Shown here: positions 50,581 through 59,049 of the stretch, one piece after another
How the letters are laid out: each line of letters opens with the position of its first letter
Position numbering within the stretch: position 1 is the first letter of the stretch
NCBI RefSeq assembly: GCF_000244955.1
Contig: NZ_CM001439.1
Location: forward strand, 5,834,527-5,898,526
Reading direction: 5' to 3'
DNA: 64,000 bases
DNA from: Saccharomonospora marina XMU15
Lineage (GTDB): Bacteria; Actinomycetota; Actinomycetes; Mycobacteriales; Pseudonocardiaceae
The notes under the pieces: model-generated
Told to the model about the DNA's origin: nothing
The model's input: only the letters and a program-made list of their open reading frames with translations
The model's database searches: none
Program-made: the position numbers and the translations under genes

Positions 50581-51450
50581 ATGTCGAGATACGGGCTAGT
50601 GCTTACCGCGGCCACGATGGTGGCCGCCATGACGCTGACGGCATGCGCCAGCGAGGTCACGGGCACGCCGGCCGCCGGTCCAACGACCGCAGCCACGGCC
50701 ACCACCACGACCGAACCCGCGGCGGGCGGCCCGCCCGAGCGGCGGATCGCCCAGCGTGGCGAGTGCGTCGCGGGCAACGATCCGGCTCCGGTGGACTGCG
50801 CGAAACCGCACACGGTCGAGATCACGATGGCGGGCTCGTTCGGCGGCGCCATGCCGGACGAGCCGCCCAGCCGCGACGCCGTGTTCGAAGCGGTCTTTCC
50901 CACCTGCCGGGCGGAGGCCGCCAAGTACCTCGGCGACGAGCGCTACGACATGACCACGCTGGCGGCGTGGCTGCTGTGGGCAGGCGCGGACGACTGGAAG
51001 GCAGGTGCCCGCTGGTACCGCTGCGGGGTCGCGCGGCTCGGTCCTGACGGCCGGGCCGTTTCGCAGACCGGGTCGGTGAAGGACGCGCTCGTGGGCAACG
51101 GCATCAACGACTTCCGGCTCTGCACGAAGGAACCGCCTTCGAAGGCGCTGCCCGCCCCGGTGGCGTGCGACCAGCCGCATCGCAGCGAAGCCGTCGCCGT
51201 CATCACGATGGGCGATCCGAGGCAACCACTGCCCGCTGCCGAGGAGTTCGAGCGCACCGCGCGCACGGAGTGCGGCGACGCGCTGCGCCGCTACCTCGCC
51301 GCCGCGCGCGACGACATCACCGTCGCCTGGCACCTGCCCGACAAGCTGAACTGGCGCCACGGTTTCAACAACCTGACCTGCTACGCCGAAACGAAGCAGC
51401 CCGTCACCGCCACGCTGCGAGACATCGGCACCGCCCCGCTGCCGAACTGA
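50581..51450 (+). CDS. septum-formation family lipoprotein
   Basis: 289 residues from ATG 50581. The signal peptide ends with lipobox LTAC, followed by a Thr-rich spacer. Two repeats of the Septum_form domain follow: GECVAGNDPAPVDCAKPHTVEI and FRLCTKEPPSKALPAPVACDQPHRSEAV, each with paired Cys around a C.....PH.. core. The family lies at the cell envelope and is linked by name to septation; direct evidence is limited. Confidence 0.8.
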   Translation: MSRYGLVLTAATMVAAMTLTACASEVTGTPAAGPTTAATATTTTEPAAGGPPERRIAQRGECVAGNDPAPVDCAKPHTVEITMAGSFGGAMPDEPPSRDAVFEAVFPTCRAEAAKYLGDERYDMTTLAAWLLWAGADDWKAGARWYRCGVARLGPDGRAVSQTGSVKDALVGNGINDFRLCTKEPPSKALPAPVACDQPHRSEAVAVITMGDPRQPLPAAEEFERTARTECGDALRRYLAAARDDITVAWHLPDKLNWRHGFNNLTCYAETKQPVTATLRDIGTAPLPN

Positions 51451-51527
51451 CCCGAGTTCAGGGTTGTCGACCGAGCCAGGTATCGGTTCAATGTGGCCGG
51501 ACAACGCAATCGAGGGGCACAGACCAC

Positions 51528-53126
51528 ATGAGGAAACTTCGCCTGTCCGCGCTGGTTCCCGCGCTGGTGGGGACGCTGCTGATACCGGTACAGACCACCG
51601 CGCAGGCGGCACAAACGTCCAATTCGGACAAAATTCCCGATCGGTACACCGAGCAGGTACTCGACTGGCATCGTTGCGGGGCCGACGAGCTGCCTTCCAC
51701 CCCGCCGGAGGGCGCCGAGGACATCGAGTGCGCCACCTTCCGTACTCCACGGGACTGGGAACAGCCGGGACACGGCGAGGACCTCACGATCGCGGTCAGC
51801 AGGCTGAAGGCCACCGGTGGCGAGGCGAAAGCGAGCGTGCTGACCAACCCGGGTGGTCCGGGAGCGCCGGGACGGGCATTCCCTGCCCGGCTACGCGACC
51901 AGGACCGGGTACGGCGACAGCAGGAGATCATTGGTTTCGACCCAAGGGGCACCGGCAAGAGCACCAACATCACCTGCGGCGGCGCCATCGGCACGGGCAG
52001 CTCGCTGGACCCACGGGACCGCGACAGGACGAACCTGAATCTCATCCTGGACGCCACCGAGTACGCCGCCGACTCCTGCCAGTTCAAGTCGGGAGAACTC
52101 GGCCCGCTCGTCAACACCTTCCAGACCGTCCACGACATCGACCTGCTCAGGACCCTGCTCGGCAGGGAAAAGATCAACTGGGTCGGCTACTCGGCGGGAA
52201 CCTGGCTCGGGGCGCACTACGCACAGCGGTTCCCCGAGCACACCGGCCGCTTCGTACTGGACTCGGCGACGGAGTTCACCACCACCTGGCAGCGCTCGTT
52301 CGACTGGCAACCACTCGGCTTCGAACGCAGGTGGCGGCAGGACTTCCTGCCATGGCTGGCCAAGTACGACTCGCTCTACCACTTCGGCACCACCGCCGAG
52401 CGGGCTCGGCAGACCTACGAAACAGTGCGGGCGAGCCTGGCCGAACAACCCATCGAACTCGACGGACAGCGCGTCGGCCCCAACGAGTTCGACGGCGCCA
52501 TCGGGATGAACCTGTACAGCAAGCGCTCCTTCCCCGGACTGGCCGAGTTCCTGGTGAGCGTGCGCACGCTGGCCGAGCCGGAGCAGTCGGCGGACGAGCA
52601 GGCCTCGGCACTGCGAACCCTGCGGGCGAGGCTGAGCGAGGCCAAAGCCGTCGGGCCACAGCCACTCGTGGTGCCCGTGGAGTACGACGACGCCTACGAT
52701 GCCAGCTTCTGGACCATTCCGTGCAACGAGGGCCCGTGGTTCGGGGGAAGGGGCACCGCGATCTGGCAGTCGGAGCGACTCGGCAGGCAGTACCCGCTGC
52801 TTGGCTGGGGCTGGCTGGTGCAGCCGTGCATCTTCTGGAAAACCAAGCCAAGAGAGCTTCCGCTGCTCGACGGGCAGGGTGTCCCGCCGGTGCTGATCGT
52901 GCAGTCCGAACACGACCCCGCCACTCCTGTCGAAGGAGCGAGGCGGGCGCACCGGGCGTTCGAGGGCTCCCGCATGCTGACGATCACCGACGAAGGCGAC
53001 CACGGTATCTACGCAGGCGGCAACGCGTGCGCCGACGACGTTGTGGAGGACTTCCTCGTGGACGGGATCGTGCCGAGTGACCGCACGTGCCCCGGCCAAC
53101 CGCTGCCTGTTCCCGAAGGCAGCTGA
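51528..53126 (+). CDS. secreted alpha/beta hydrolase, tripeptidyl-aminopeptidase type
   Basis: 532 residues with a Sec signal peptide (LVPALVGTLLIPVQTTAQA). The catalytic triad is visible: Ser in NWVGYSAGTWLG, Asp in VQSEHDPATP, His in DEGDHGIYAGG. The oxyanion region is LTNPGGPG, and DPRGTGKS follows. The C-terminal TAP domain (CIFWKTKPRE onwards) is that of SlpD/SlpE-like peptidases. It probably trims peptides outside the cell. A 20-bp-stem terminator follows directly. Confidence 0.88.
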   Translation: MRKLRLSALVPALVGTLLIPVQTTAQAAQTSNSDKIPDRYTEQVLDWHRCGADELPSTPPEGAEDIECATFRTPRDWEQPGHGEDLTIAVSRLKATGGEAKASVLTNPGGPGAPGRAFPARLRDQDRVRRQQEIIGFDPRGTGKSTNITCGGAIGTGSSLDPRDRDRTNLNLILDATEYAADSCQFKSGELGPLVNTFQTVHDIDLLRTLLGREKINWVGYSAGTWLGAHYAQRFPEHTGRFVLDSATEFTTTWQRSFDWQPLGFERRWRQDFLPWLAKYDSLYHFGTTAERARQTYETVRASLAEQPIELDGQRVGPNEFDGAIGMNLYSKRSFPGLAEFLVSVRTLAEPEQSADEQASALRTLRARLSEAKAVGPQPLVVPVEYDDAYDASFWTIPCNEGPWFGGRGTAIWQSERLGRQYPLLGWGWLVQPCIFWKTKPRELPLLDGQGVPPVLIVQSEHDPATPVEGARRAHRAFEGSRMLTITDEGDHGIYAGGNACADDVVEDFLVDGIVPSDRTCPGQPLPVPEGS

Positions 53127-53281
53127 CCGGGCCAACGGTGACTCGCGCGACCGCTTCGGTCGCGGTCGCGCGAGTCACCGTTGTCACCGGATTCGGTGTC
53201 GGAGTCGAACGCCCCGCTGAGCACCGCGAACAACACGGCGCCGAGCGCGACGACGAGCATCGCCAAACCTGCCCAAACCAT
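53009..53281 (-). CDS. small membrane protein, partly antisense to the peptidase 3' end
   Basis: ATG 53281 is preceded by GGGAGGTAGCC, a strong Shine-Dalgarno. The first 25 residues (VWAGLAMLVVALGAVLFAVL) are a transmembrane helix, followed by an acidic Asp/Ser/Arg-rich segment. The open frame continues through the terminator hairpin and 118 bp antisense into the peptidase gene. The N-terminal part looks real; the tail may reflect loss of the original stop. No family recognised. Confidence 0.45.
   Translation of the reverse strand: MVWAGLAMLVVALGAVLFAVLSGAFDSDTESGDNGDSRDRDRSGRASHRWPGQLPSGTGSGWPGHVRSLGTIPSTRKSSTTSSAHALPPA
53133..53183. terminator. terminator after the secreted peptidase
   Basis: A 20-bp perfect stem (53133-53152 with 53164-53183) around an 11-base loop, 6 bp after the peptidase stop. 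It also lies inside the antisense small-protein frame. Confidence 0.8.
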
Positions 53282-53391
53282 GGCTACCTCCCGCGCTCGG
53301 TCGTTTCGGATACCTCCCTACGAGGGTTCGACGCGGCGAGGCCGTCCGGCGTTTCGGGTTTGAGTCACACACCGATCACGATCCGTACCGT

Positions 53392-53426
53392 CCACAGCCT
53401 GTGCACAGAGTTATCCACAGGCTGTG
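53392..53426. promoter_or_regulatory. DnaA-box-like inverted repeat upstream of the Xre gene
   Basis: CACAGCCTGTG (53393-53403) is mirrored by CACAGGCTGTG (53416-53426). The second arm overlaps TTATCCACA (53411-53419), which equals the E. coli DnaA box. The first arm is led by CCGTCCACA, a near match. The element ends 30 bp before the Xre start, and TAGTAT at 53444-53449 could be its -10. Confidence 0.5.
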
Positions 53427-53456
53427 CGTAACTGGTTCGGGTACTAGTATCGACCT

Positions 53457-53732
53457 GTGGTGCGAGTGCCCCTGACGAAGTCCGAGCGCGCCCGCGGCGA
53501 GCGGCTCGGTTCACTGCTCCGAGACGCACGAGGCAGCCGCAGTATGGTGCAGGTCGCGGCGGAAGCAGGCATTTCCGTCGAGACCCTCCGCAAGATCGAG
53601 ACCGGCCGTATCCCCACCCCGGCGTTCTTCACCGTGGTGGCCGTGGCCGACGCCGTCGGCGTCTCGCTCGACTCGTTGCGCGACGCGGTCACGGCCGAAG
53701 CAGCCACGACGACACTGCCGAACGTCTCCTGA
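53457..53732 (+). CDS. Xre-type helix-turn-helix regulator
   Basis: 91 residues from GTG 53457, probably on a leaderless transcript (TAGTAT at 53444-53449). The HTH is MVQVAAEAGISVETLRKIETGRIPTP, with a following helix VAVADAVGVSLDSL. No effector domain. It probably binds DNA as a dimer; targets unknown. Confidence 0.78.
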   Translation: MVRVPLTKSERARGERLGSLLRDARGSRSMVQVAAEAGISVETLRKIETGRIPTPAFFTVVAVADAVGVSLDSLRDAVTAEAATTTLPNVS

Positions 53733-53805
53733 CGCATACCTCGGGAGCAGCCTGGGGAAATCTCGTTCTTTCGCTCGATCCGGTGAGCGGTTAACCTTCC
53801 CTGCC

Positions 53806-55092
53806 ATGGCGAACGAGGTCCGTCACAGCGAGGTGACAGACGTCCCGGTCGGTTGGCGAGCACGCTTGCGTCAGATCGGCCCAGGAATGATGGCCGCCGC
53901 GACCGGGGTTGGGGCCGGTGACCTGGTCGCGACGATGGTCGCCGGATCGAAGTTCGGCTACACCCTGCTGTGGGCGGTGATCGTCGGCACCGTCTTCAAG
54001 ATCGCGCTCGCCGAGGCCGTCGGCCGCTGGCACCTGACCTCGGGCTCGACGCTGCTGGCCGGGTGGCGCAACCTCGGCAGGTGGGTGCTGGTGTACTTCG
54101 GCGCCTACGCCGTGGTGTGGGGCTTCGTATACGGTGCCACGGCCATGTCGGCATCGGGCCTGCCGTTGAACGCGCTGTTCCCGTGGCTTTCGCTGCGCTA
54201 CTGGGCGATCGCGTGCGGGTTGCTGGGCTTCCTGCTCGTGTGGTTCGGCCGGTACCGGTTGATCGAGAAGGTCATGACCGCCTTCGTCGGCATCATGTTC
54301 GTCACCGTCGTCGGCACGGCGATTCTCGTGACGCCGAACCTGCTCGACGCGGTGAACGGGTTCGTGCCGAGGCTGCCGAGCGGCTCGCTCGTCTACGTAC
54401 TCGGGCTCATCGGCGGTGTCGGCGGCACCATCACGATGGCCGCCTACGGCTACTGGACGATGGCCAAGGGCTGGCGGTCCTCCCGCTGGCTTTCGATGAT
54501 GCGGCTGGACAACGCCACCGGCTACGTCACCACCGGCATCTTCGTCATCGCCATGCTCATCGTCGGCTCGGAACTGCTGCTGAACAGCGACATCGTCTCC
54601 GGTGACGAAGGCCTGCTCCTGCTCGGCGACACGTTGGCCGCCGACTACGGGCAGTGGGCCCGCATCCCGTTCCTCGTCGGTTTCTTCGCCGTTTCGTTCA
54701 GCTCGCTGGTCGGCGTGTGGAACGGCGTCAGCCTGCTGTTCGCCGACTGGTGGCGCACCTGGCGAATCCCACCTGGTGTCGAGGACACCGGCGAGGACTA
54801 CGACCGCAAGGCCGGTGTGCGCAGCACCCCCTTCCGCGGCTACGTGCTGTGGTTGACGTTCCCGCCGATGGCGCTGCTGTTCCTCGACAAGCCGTTCCAG
54901 CTCACCGTCACCTACGGCGTACTCGGCGCACTGTTCATGCCGTTCCTCGCCGCGACGCTGCTGATCATGCTGAACTCCCGTCGGGCGCCGGGCGAGGGCC
55001 GCTCGGGCTGGCTGTCCAACGGCCTGCTCACGCTGTGCCTCGCGCTGTTCACCTACCTCGCGGTCGACGAGATCATCGGGTTCTTCAACTGA
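53806..55092 (+). CDS. divergent Nramp-family transporter
   Basis: 428 residues, about 11 transmembrane helices, with the Nramp opening IGPGMMAAATGVGAGDLVATMVAGSKFGY. In Mn/Fe transporters helix 1 carries DPGN and helix 6 carries MPH. Here the equivalents read GAGD and TITMAAYGYW, so the canonical metal ligands are missing. It is therefore probably not a classical Mn2+ importer and may move another ion or substrate. It sits 73 bp after the Xre gene, which might regulate it. Confidence 0.8.
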   Translation: MANEVRHSEVTDVPVGWRARLRQIGPGMMAAATGVGAGDLVATMVAGSKFGYTLLWAVIVGTVFKIALAEAVGRWHLTSGSTLLAGWRNLGRWVLVYFGAYAVVWGFVYGATAMSASGLPLNALFPWLSLRYWAIACGLLGFLLVWFGRYRLIEKVMTAFVGIMFVTVVGTAILVTPNLLDAVNGFVPRLPSGSLVYVLGLIGGVGGTITMAAYGYWTMAKGWRSSRWLSMMRLDNATGYVTTGIFVIAMLIVGSELLLNSDIVSGDEGLLLLGDTLAADYGQWARIPFLVGFFAVSFSSLVGVWNGVSLLFADWWRTWRIPPGVEDTGEDYDRKAGVRSTPFRGYVLWLTFPPMALLFLDKPFQLTVTYGVLGALFMPFLAATLLIMLNSRRAPGEGRSGWLSNGLLTLCLALFTYLAVDEIIGFFN

Positions 55093-55114
55093 TACGCGCC
55101 GCCGCGGGGAGATC

Positions 55115-55999
55115 TCAGCGCAGTAGCTCGATCACGTCGGCGAAGACCTCCAGATCCGGCTCCAGCACGGTGAGGTAGGTGAAACCGAACCGCTCGCGCT
55201 GGGCGCGCAACTGATCGGCCACCTGTTCGGCCGTGCCTACCAGCAGGATCGGCACCTCGCCCAACTGCTCGTCGGTCAACTCGGGCGCATAGGGCCGCAA
55301 CAGCCGCAGCGCGCTCGCCCGGTCATCGGTGAGCACGACTTTCTGGATGAGCAGGTTCAACTCGATACCGCGCGCACGCTCGCCGGCCTGCTCGCGCACG
55401 AAGTCCACCCGCTCGCCGAGTTGTTCGGCCGTGGCAACGGAGGCCGAGGTGCCTTCGCGGTCGAAGGCCACGCCGGAGAACCCCACGATGTCCGCCTCGC
55501 GCGCCGCGAGCCGTAGCATCCGGTCGCCGTGCCCCGCGACGAGCAGCGGAGGGTGCGGCCGCTGGGCCGGGCGGGGCTCCTCCTCGGCCAGCAGCACCCG
55601 CAGCCGCCGAACCGTATGCCGCAGGTGCTCGACCCGGGCGCCCGGACCGGGAAACGGCAACTCGGCCGCCTCGAACTCCGCCTTTACGTAGCCTGCGCCG
55701 AGACCCAGTTCGAGCCTGCCCTCGACGTACTGGTCGGTGCCCGCGACGTCACGCGCGAGCAACGCGGGGTTGTAGAAGCTGGTGTTGAGCACGAACGTGC
55801 ACAGCCGCACGCTACTCGTCGCCTCGGCGGCCAGCACAAGCGCCGGGAACGGCGGGGGCGCACCGAGGTGATCGGGCACGCAGATCAGGTCGTAGCCCAG
55901 ATCCTCGGCCATGCGAGTCTTGTCCACCCACCCGCGGTGGTCGGTGGGAACGGTCAGGTTGACGCCGAACCGAAAGGGCTTCTTCGCCGCAGGATCCAC
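55115..55999 (-). CDS. LLM class F420-dependent oxidoreductase
   Basis: 294 residues, luciferase-like TIM barrel: FRFGVNLTVPTDHRGWVDKTRMAEDLGYD, the ICVPDHLGAPPPFPAL block, RLELGLGAGYVKAEFEAAELPF, and AREADIVGFSGV near the middle. These match the F420-dependent TIGR03621-type subgroup of actinobacteria. Substrate unknown. It is followed downstream by the convergent Nramp gene. Confidence 0.85.
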   Translation of the reverse strand: MDPAAKKPFRFGVNLTVPTDHRGWVDKTRMAEDLGYDLICVPDHLGAPPPFPALVLAAEATSSVRLCTFVLNTSFYNPALLARDVAGTDQYVEGRLELGLGAGYVKAEFEAAELPFPGPGARVEHLRHTVRRLRVLLAEEEPRPAQRPHPPLLVAGHGDRMLRLAAREADIVGFSGVAFDREGTSASVATAEQLGERVDFVREQAGERARGIELNLLIQKVVLTDDRASALRLLRPYAPELTDEQLGEVPILLVGTAEQVADQLRAQRERFGFTYLTVLEPDLEVFADVIELLR

Positions 56000-56016
56000 C
56001 GTTCGACAGTATCGAA

Positions 56017-56073
56017 AAGGCCCCCGGAGCGGGTCCGGTTCGCGGTGGGCGAACCGGATGCCCCGAGGGCCTT
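56017..56073 (-). terminator. pckG terminator
   Basis: An extended hairpin: TCCGGTTCGC (56034-56043) pairs with GCGAACCGGA (56049-56058), and the outer AAGGCCC region pairs with AGGGCCTT (56066-56073). On the minus strand it ends in CCTTTTCG, so it fits an intrinsic terminator for pckG, 15 bp after its stop. Confidence 0.8.
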
Positions 56074-56087
56074 CACGGGCCTGTCGA

Positions 56088-57914
56088 CTAGCCGAGGCGC
56101 TGCTTCAGTGCCTCCAGCTCGTCGCGCAGCGCGGACGGGATCTTGTCCTCACCGATCTTGGCGAACCAGTCCTCGATCAGCGGGATCTCCTGGCGCCACT
56201 CCTCGGGGTCGACCTCGAGCGCGGCATTGATGTCCTCGATGGGCTCGGTCAGGCCCTGCAGGTCCAGGTCCTCGGCGCGAGGCACGAATCCCGCAGGCGT
56301 CTCCACGGCCGAGGCCTTGCCCTCGATCCGCTCGACGATCCACTTCAGCACCCGCGAGTTCTCGCCGAATCCCGGCCACAGGAACCGGCGGTCGTCGCCG
56401 CGGCGGAACCAGTTCACGTAGAAGATCTTCGGCAGCTTCAGCTCGTCGGCGCCCTTGCCGACCTCCAGCCAGTGCTGGAAGTAGTCACCGGCGTGGTAGC
56501 CGAGGAAGGGCAGCATCGCCATCGGGTCGCGGCGAACCTCTCCCACCTTGCCCGCGGCGGCGGCCGTCTTCTCCGACGACATCGTGGCACCCATGAAGAC
56601 GCCGTGCTGCCAGTCTCGCGACTCCGACACCAGCGGGATCGTGGTGGCCCTGCGGCCGCCGAACAGGATGGCCGAGATCGGCACACCCTTGGGGTCGTCC
56701 CACTCCGGGGCCAGGGTCGGGCACTGCGACATCGGAGTGCAGTACCGGGAGTTGGGGTGGGCGGCGGGCTCGTCCGACTCAGGCGTCCAGTCCTGCTTCT
56801 TCCAGGAAGTCAGGTGTTTCGGCGTTTCCGCCATTCCTTCCCACCACACGTCGCCGTCGTCGGTGAGGGCCACGTTGGTGAACACCGTGTTGCCCTTCTC
56901 GATGGTCCGCATGGCGTTGGGGTTGGTGTGGTAGTCCGTGCCGGGCGCGACGCCGAAGAACCCGAACTCCGGGTTGATCGCGTACAGCCTGCCGTCCTCA
57001 CCGAAGCGCATCCAGGCGATGTCGTCGCCGAGCGTCTCGGCCCGCCAACCGGGGATGGTGGGTTGCAGCATCGCGAGGTTGGTCTTGCCGCAGGCGCTGG
57101 GGAACGCCGCCGCCACGTAGTACGCCTTGTTCTCCGGGGAGATCAGTTTGAGGATCAGCATGTGCTCGGCCAGCCAGCCCTCGTCGCGGGCCATCACCGA
57201 CGCGATGCGCAGCGAGTAGCACTTCTTGCCGAGCAGCGAGTTGCCGCCGTACCCGGAACCGTAGCTCCAGATGGTCCTGGTCTCGGGGAAGTGGCTGATG
57301 TATTTGGTGTCGTTGCACGGCCACGGCACGTCCTGCTGGCCGGGTTCGAGCGGAGCGCCCACCGAGTGCAGCGCGGGCACGAACTCGCGCTCGGTGCCGT
57401 CCGCTGTGACGAACTTGTCCAGCGCGGCCTTGCCCATCCTGGTCATCACCCGCATCGACGCGACCACGTAGGCGAAGTCGGTGATCTCGATGCCGAGCTT
57501 GGGGTTCTCGTCGGCGAGCGGGCCCATGCAGAACGGGATGACGTACATCGTGCGACCACGCATGCAGCCCCGGTAGAGCTCCGTCATGGTCGCCTTCATC
57601 TCGTCGGGATGCGCCCAGTTGTTCGTGGGCCCGGCGTCCTCCTCCCGCTCCGAGCAGATGAACGTGCGCTCCTCGACGCGTGCCACGTCACTGGGGTCGG
57701 AGGCAGCCCAGAAGGAGTTCGGCTTGGCCTTCAGCGGCACGAAGGTGCCTGCTTCGACGAGTTCGTTGTTGATGCGCTCTGCCTCTTCGTCGGAACCGTC
57801 CACCCACACCACTCGGTCAGGTGTGGTCAGCTCAGCGACCTCCCGCACCCAAGACAGCACGCCGCTGTGCGTCGTTGGCGCTTTGTCCAGACCGGGGATG
57901 GCTACTGCAGTCAT
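56088..57914 (-). CDS. pckG: phosphoenolpyruvate carboxykinase (GTP)
   Basis: 608 residues, full length. It interconverts oxaloacetate and PEP using GTP. Diagnostic elements are the P-loop with active-site Cys [53 protein letters not shown], and the GTP-specific [21 protein letters not shown] region. ATG 57914 follows ACAGGAGACGAGAG. Its position between a terminator and a 370-bp upstream region suggests it is monocistronic. Gluconeogenic; the key step when growing on fatty or organic acids, which suits the neighbouring pathways. Confidence 0.96.
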   Translation of the reverse strand: MTAVAIPGLDKAPTTHSGVLSWVREVAELTTPDRVVWVDGSDEEAERINNELVEAGTFVPLKAKPNSFWAASDPSDVARVEERTFICSEREEDAGPTNNWAHPDEMKATMTELYRGCMRGRTMYVIPFCMGPLADENPKLGIEITDFAYVVASMRVMTRMGKAALDKFVTADGTEREFVPALHSVGAPLEPGQQDVPWPCNDTKYISHFPETRTIWSYGSGYGGNSLLGKKCYSLRIASVMARDEGWLAEHMLILKLISPENKAYYVAAAFPSACGKTNLAMLQPTIPGWRAETLGDDIAWMRFGEDGRLYAINPEFGFFGVAPGTDYHTNPNAMRTIEKGNTVFTNVALTDDGDVWWEGMAETPKHLTSWKKQDWTPESDEPAAHPNSRYCTPMSQCPTLAPEWDDPKGVPISAILFGGRRATTIPLVSESRDWQHGVFMGATMSSEKTAAAAGKVGEVRRDPMAMLPFLGYHAGDYFQHWLEVGKGADELKLPKIFYVNWFRRGDDRRFLWPGFGENSRVLKWIVERIEGKASAVETPAGFVPRAEDLDLQGLTEPIEDINAALEVDPEEWRQEIPLIEDWFAKIGEDKIPSALRDELEALKQRLG

Positions 57915-58284
57915 CTCTCGTCTCCTGTCTTCGACGACAAGAGCCCACACCCCGGACCGCGACGTCCGGATGCGGGCTCCGTTGCCGGCGACCGAATGGC
58001 TCGCGCGCACCGCCGAGCGGTGTGCTGAAATTTGGGATTCCCTGAGAGTAGCGGCCCGACACACCCCTAACCGAGCCCTGACCTGTCGGTTCTCTCACAA
58101 GAACGATAAGGGAATCGATTCAGCTTTCGCCGAAGCGCGGCAGTGGCAAAGACTTTCCTGTCACGACGCAAAGACCCGGCACGGATCGCCGTACCGGGTC
58201 TTTGCCAAACGTCTCAATTGTCCGAGTGTGGGGATCGGCGTTCGCCGACCACGCTTCGCCAGTTGCGACCGTTCGCGCGGGCAC
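57915..58284 (-). promoter_or_regulatory. pckG upstream region with leader hairpins and an upstream terminator
   Basis: No gene seen. Near pckG the transcript would form an imperfect hairpin from GCCCGCATCCGGAC and GTCCGGGGTGTGGGC (57947-57981), and a small one CACCGC-TCG-GCGGTG further upstream. At 58168-58205 a 17-bp inverted repeat with one wobble pair (GCAAAGACCCGG against CCGGGTCTTTGC) is a terminator for the preceding acidic-protein gene. The promoter could not be assigned. Confidence 0.5.
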
Positions 58285-58956
58285 TCAGTTCTGGCTGATC
58301 CACTGGCCGGTGCCGGAGTCGATCTTGGCGACCCCCTCGACGGTGTCGAACCCGCCCCAAGCCTCGTCGCTGCCGGGCGCGGTCGCGCCCGTTTCGGTCC
58401 ATTCCCCGTCGCCGGTGTGCTCGTAGACCGTGGACCCGCCGTCCGCGTCGATCATGACCGCGATGTCGGCCTGCCCGTCGCCGTCCTCGTCGGTGAACGC
58501 CATCGTGGTGCCGTCGGAGTCCTCCACAACGGCGGTGTCGTTGACGCCGTCGTGGTCGGTGTCCACGGTCGCAGGCCCGACCTCGACGTCGCCTTCCGGC
58601 AGGTCGGCGGTGATGGTGCCGCCCGCCCCGGTCTGCGACTCGCCGCTGTCACCGGAACCGCCCGGCTCCACCGAGACCCAGTCGCCGCTCGCCTCGTCGT
58701 ACGTCGCGTGCGCGACCAGATCACCATTGGCGTCCAGCGCGATGTACTCGTCCGCGGCGCCGTCCCCATCGTTGTCGACGAAGGCCTGCCCGCTGCCGTC
58801 GGCGTGCTCGATGACGGCGGTGTCGTTGACCCCGTCGTCATCGATGTCGAAGTTGATGTCGGCCGAGTACTCCTCGCCTTCGACGGTGACGGTCAGCTCG
58901 TCCGAGGTGCCTGTGGCGTCAGTGGCGTCGGTGGCACCACTCTCGTCGACCCACAC
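58285..58956 (-). CDS. acidic Asp-rich protein with calcium-loop repeats (DUF6802-like)
   Basis: GTG 58956 has AAGAGGAG six bases upstream and gives 223 residues; the upstream GTG 58983 lacks such a site. The protein is very acidic and contains repeated D-x-D-x-D-G loops: FDIDDDGVNDTAVIE, VDNDGDGAADEY, VDTDHDGVNDTAVVE, DEDGDGQADIAV. Such loops resemble EF-hand or thrombospondin-3-type calcium sites and occur in actinobacterial DUF6802 proteins. No signal peptide is visible, so location is uncertain. It precedes the dynamin operon's terminus only by chance of orientation: it is the last same-strand gene after it. Confidence 0.65.
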   Translation of the reverse strand: MWVDESGATDATDATGTSDELTVTVEGEEYSADINFDIDDDGVNDTAVIEHADGSGQAFVDNDGDGAADEYIALDANGDLVAHATYDEASGDWVSVEPGGSGDSGESQTGAGGTITADLPEGDVEVGPATVDTDHDGVNDTAVVEDSDGTTMAFTDEDGDGQADIAVMIDADGGSTVYEHTGDGEWTETGATAPGSDEAWGGFDTVEGVAKIDSGTGQWISQN

Positions 58957-59049
58957 TGGGAACTCCTCTTGTCGGGGATTCACGGCTTGTTCGGTAGTTA
59001 GGACTCACGTTATTCCGGTTCGGTTCCGTACACCAGCACGTGCGCACCG

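Noticed and set aside
53392-53426. Possible replication origin from the DnaA box
   Set aside because: Only one perfect box plus one near match, no cluster of boxes and no dnaA, dnaN or parAB genes near; more likely a promoter element.
55911-58028. A 705-codon plus-strand frame opposite pckG
   Set aside because: pckG on the minus strand is unmistakable. The antisense frame is low in hydrophobic periodicity and domain-free.
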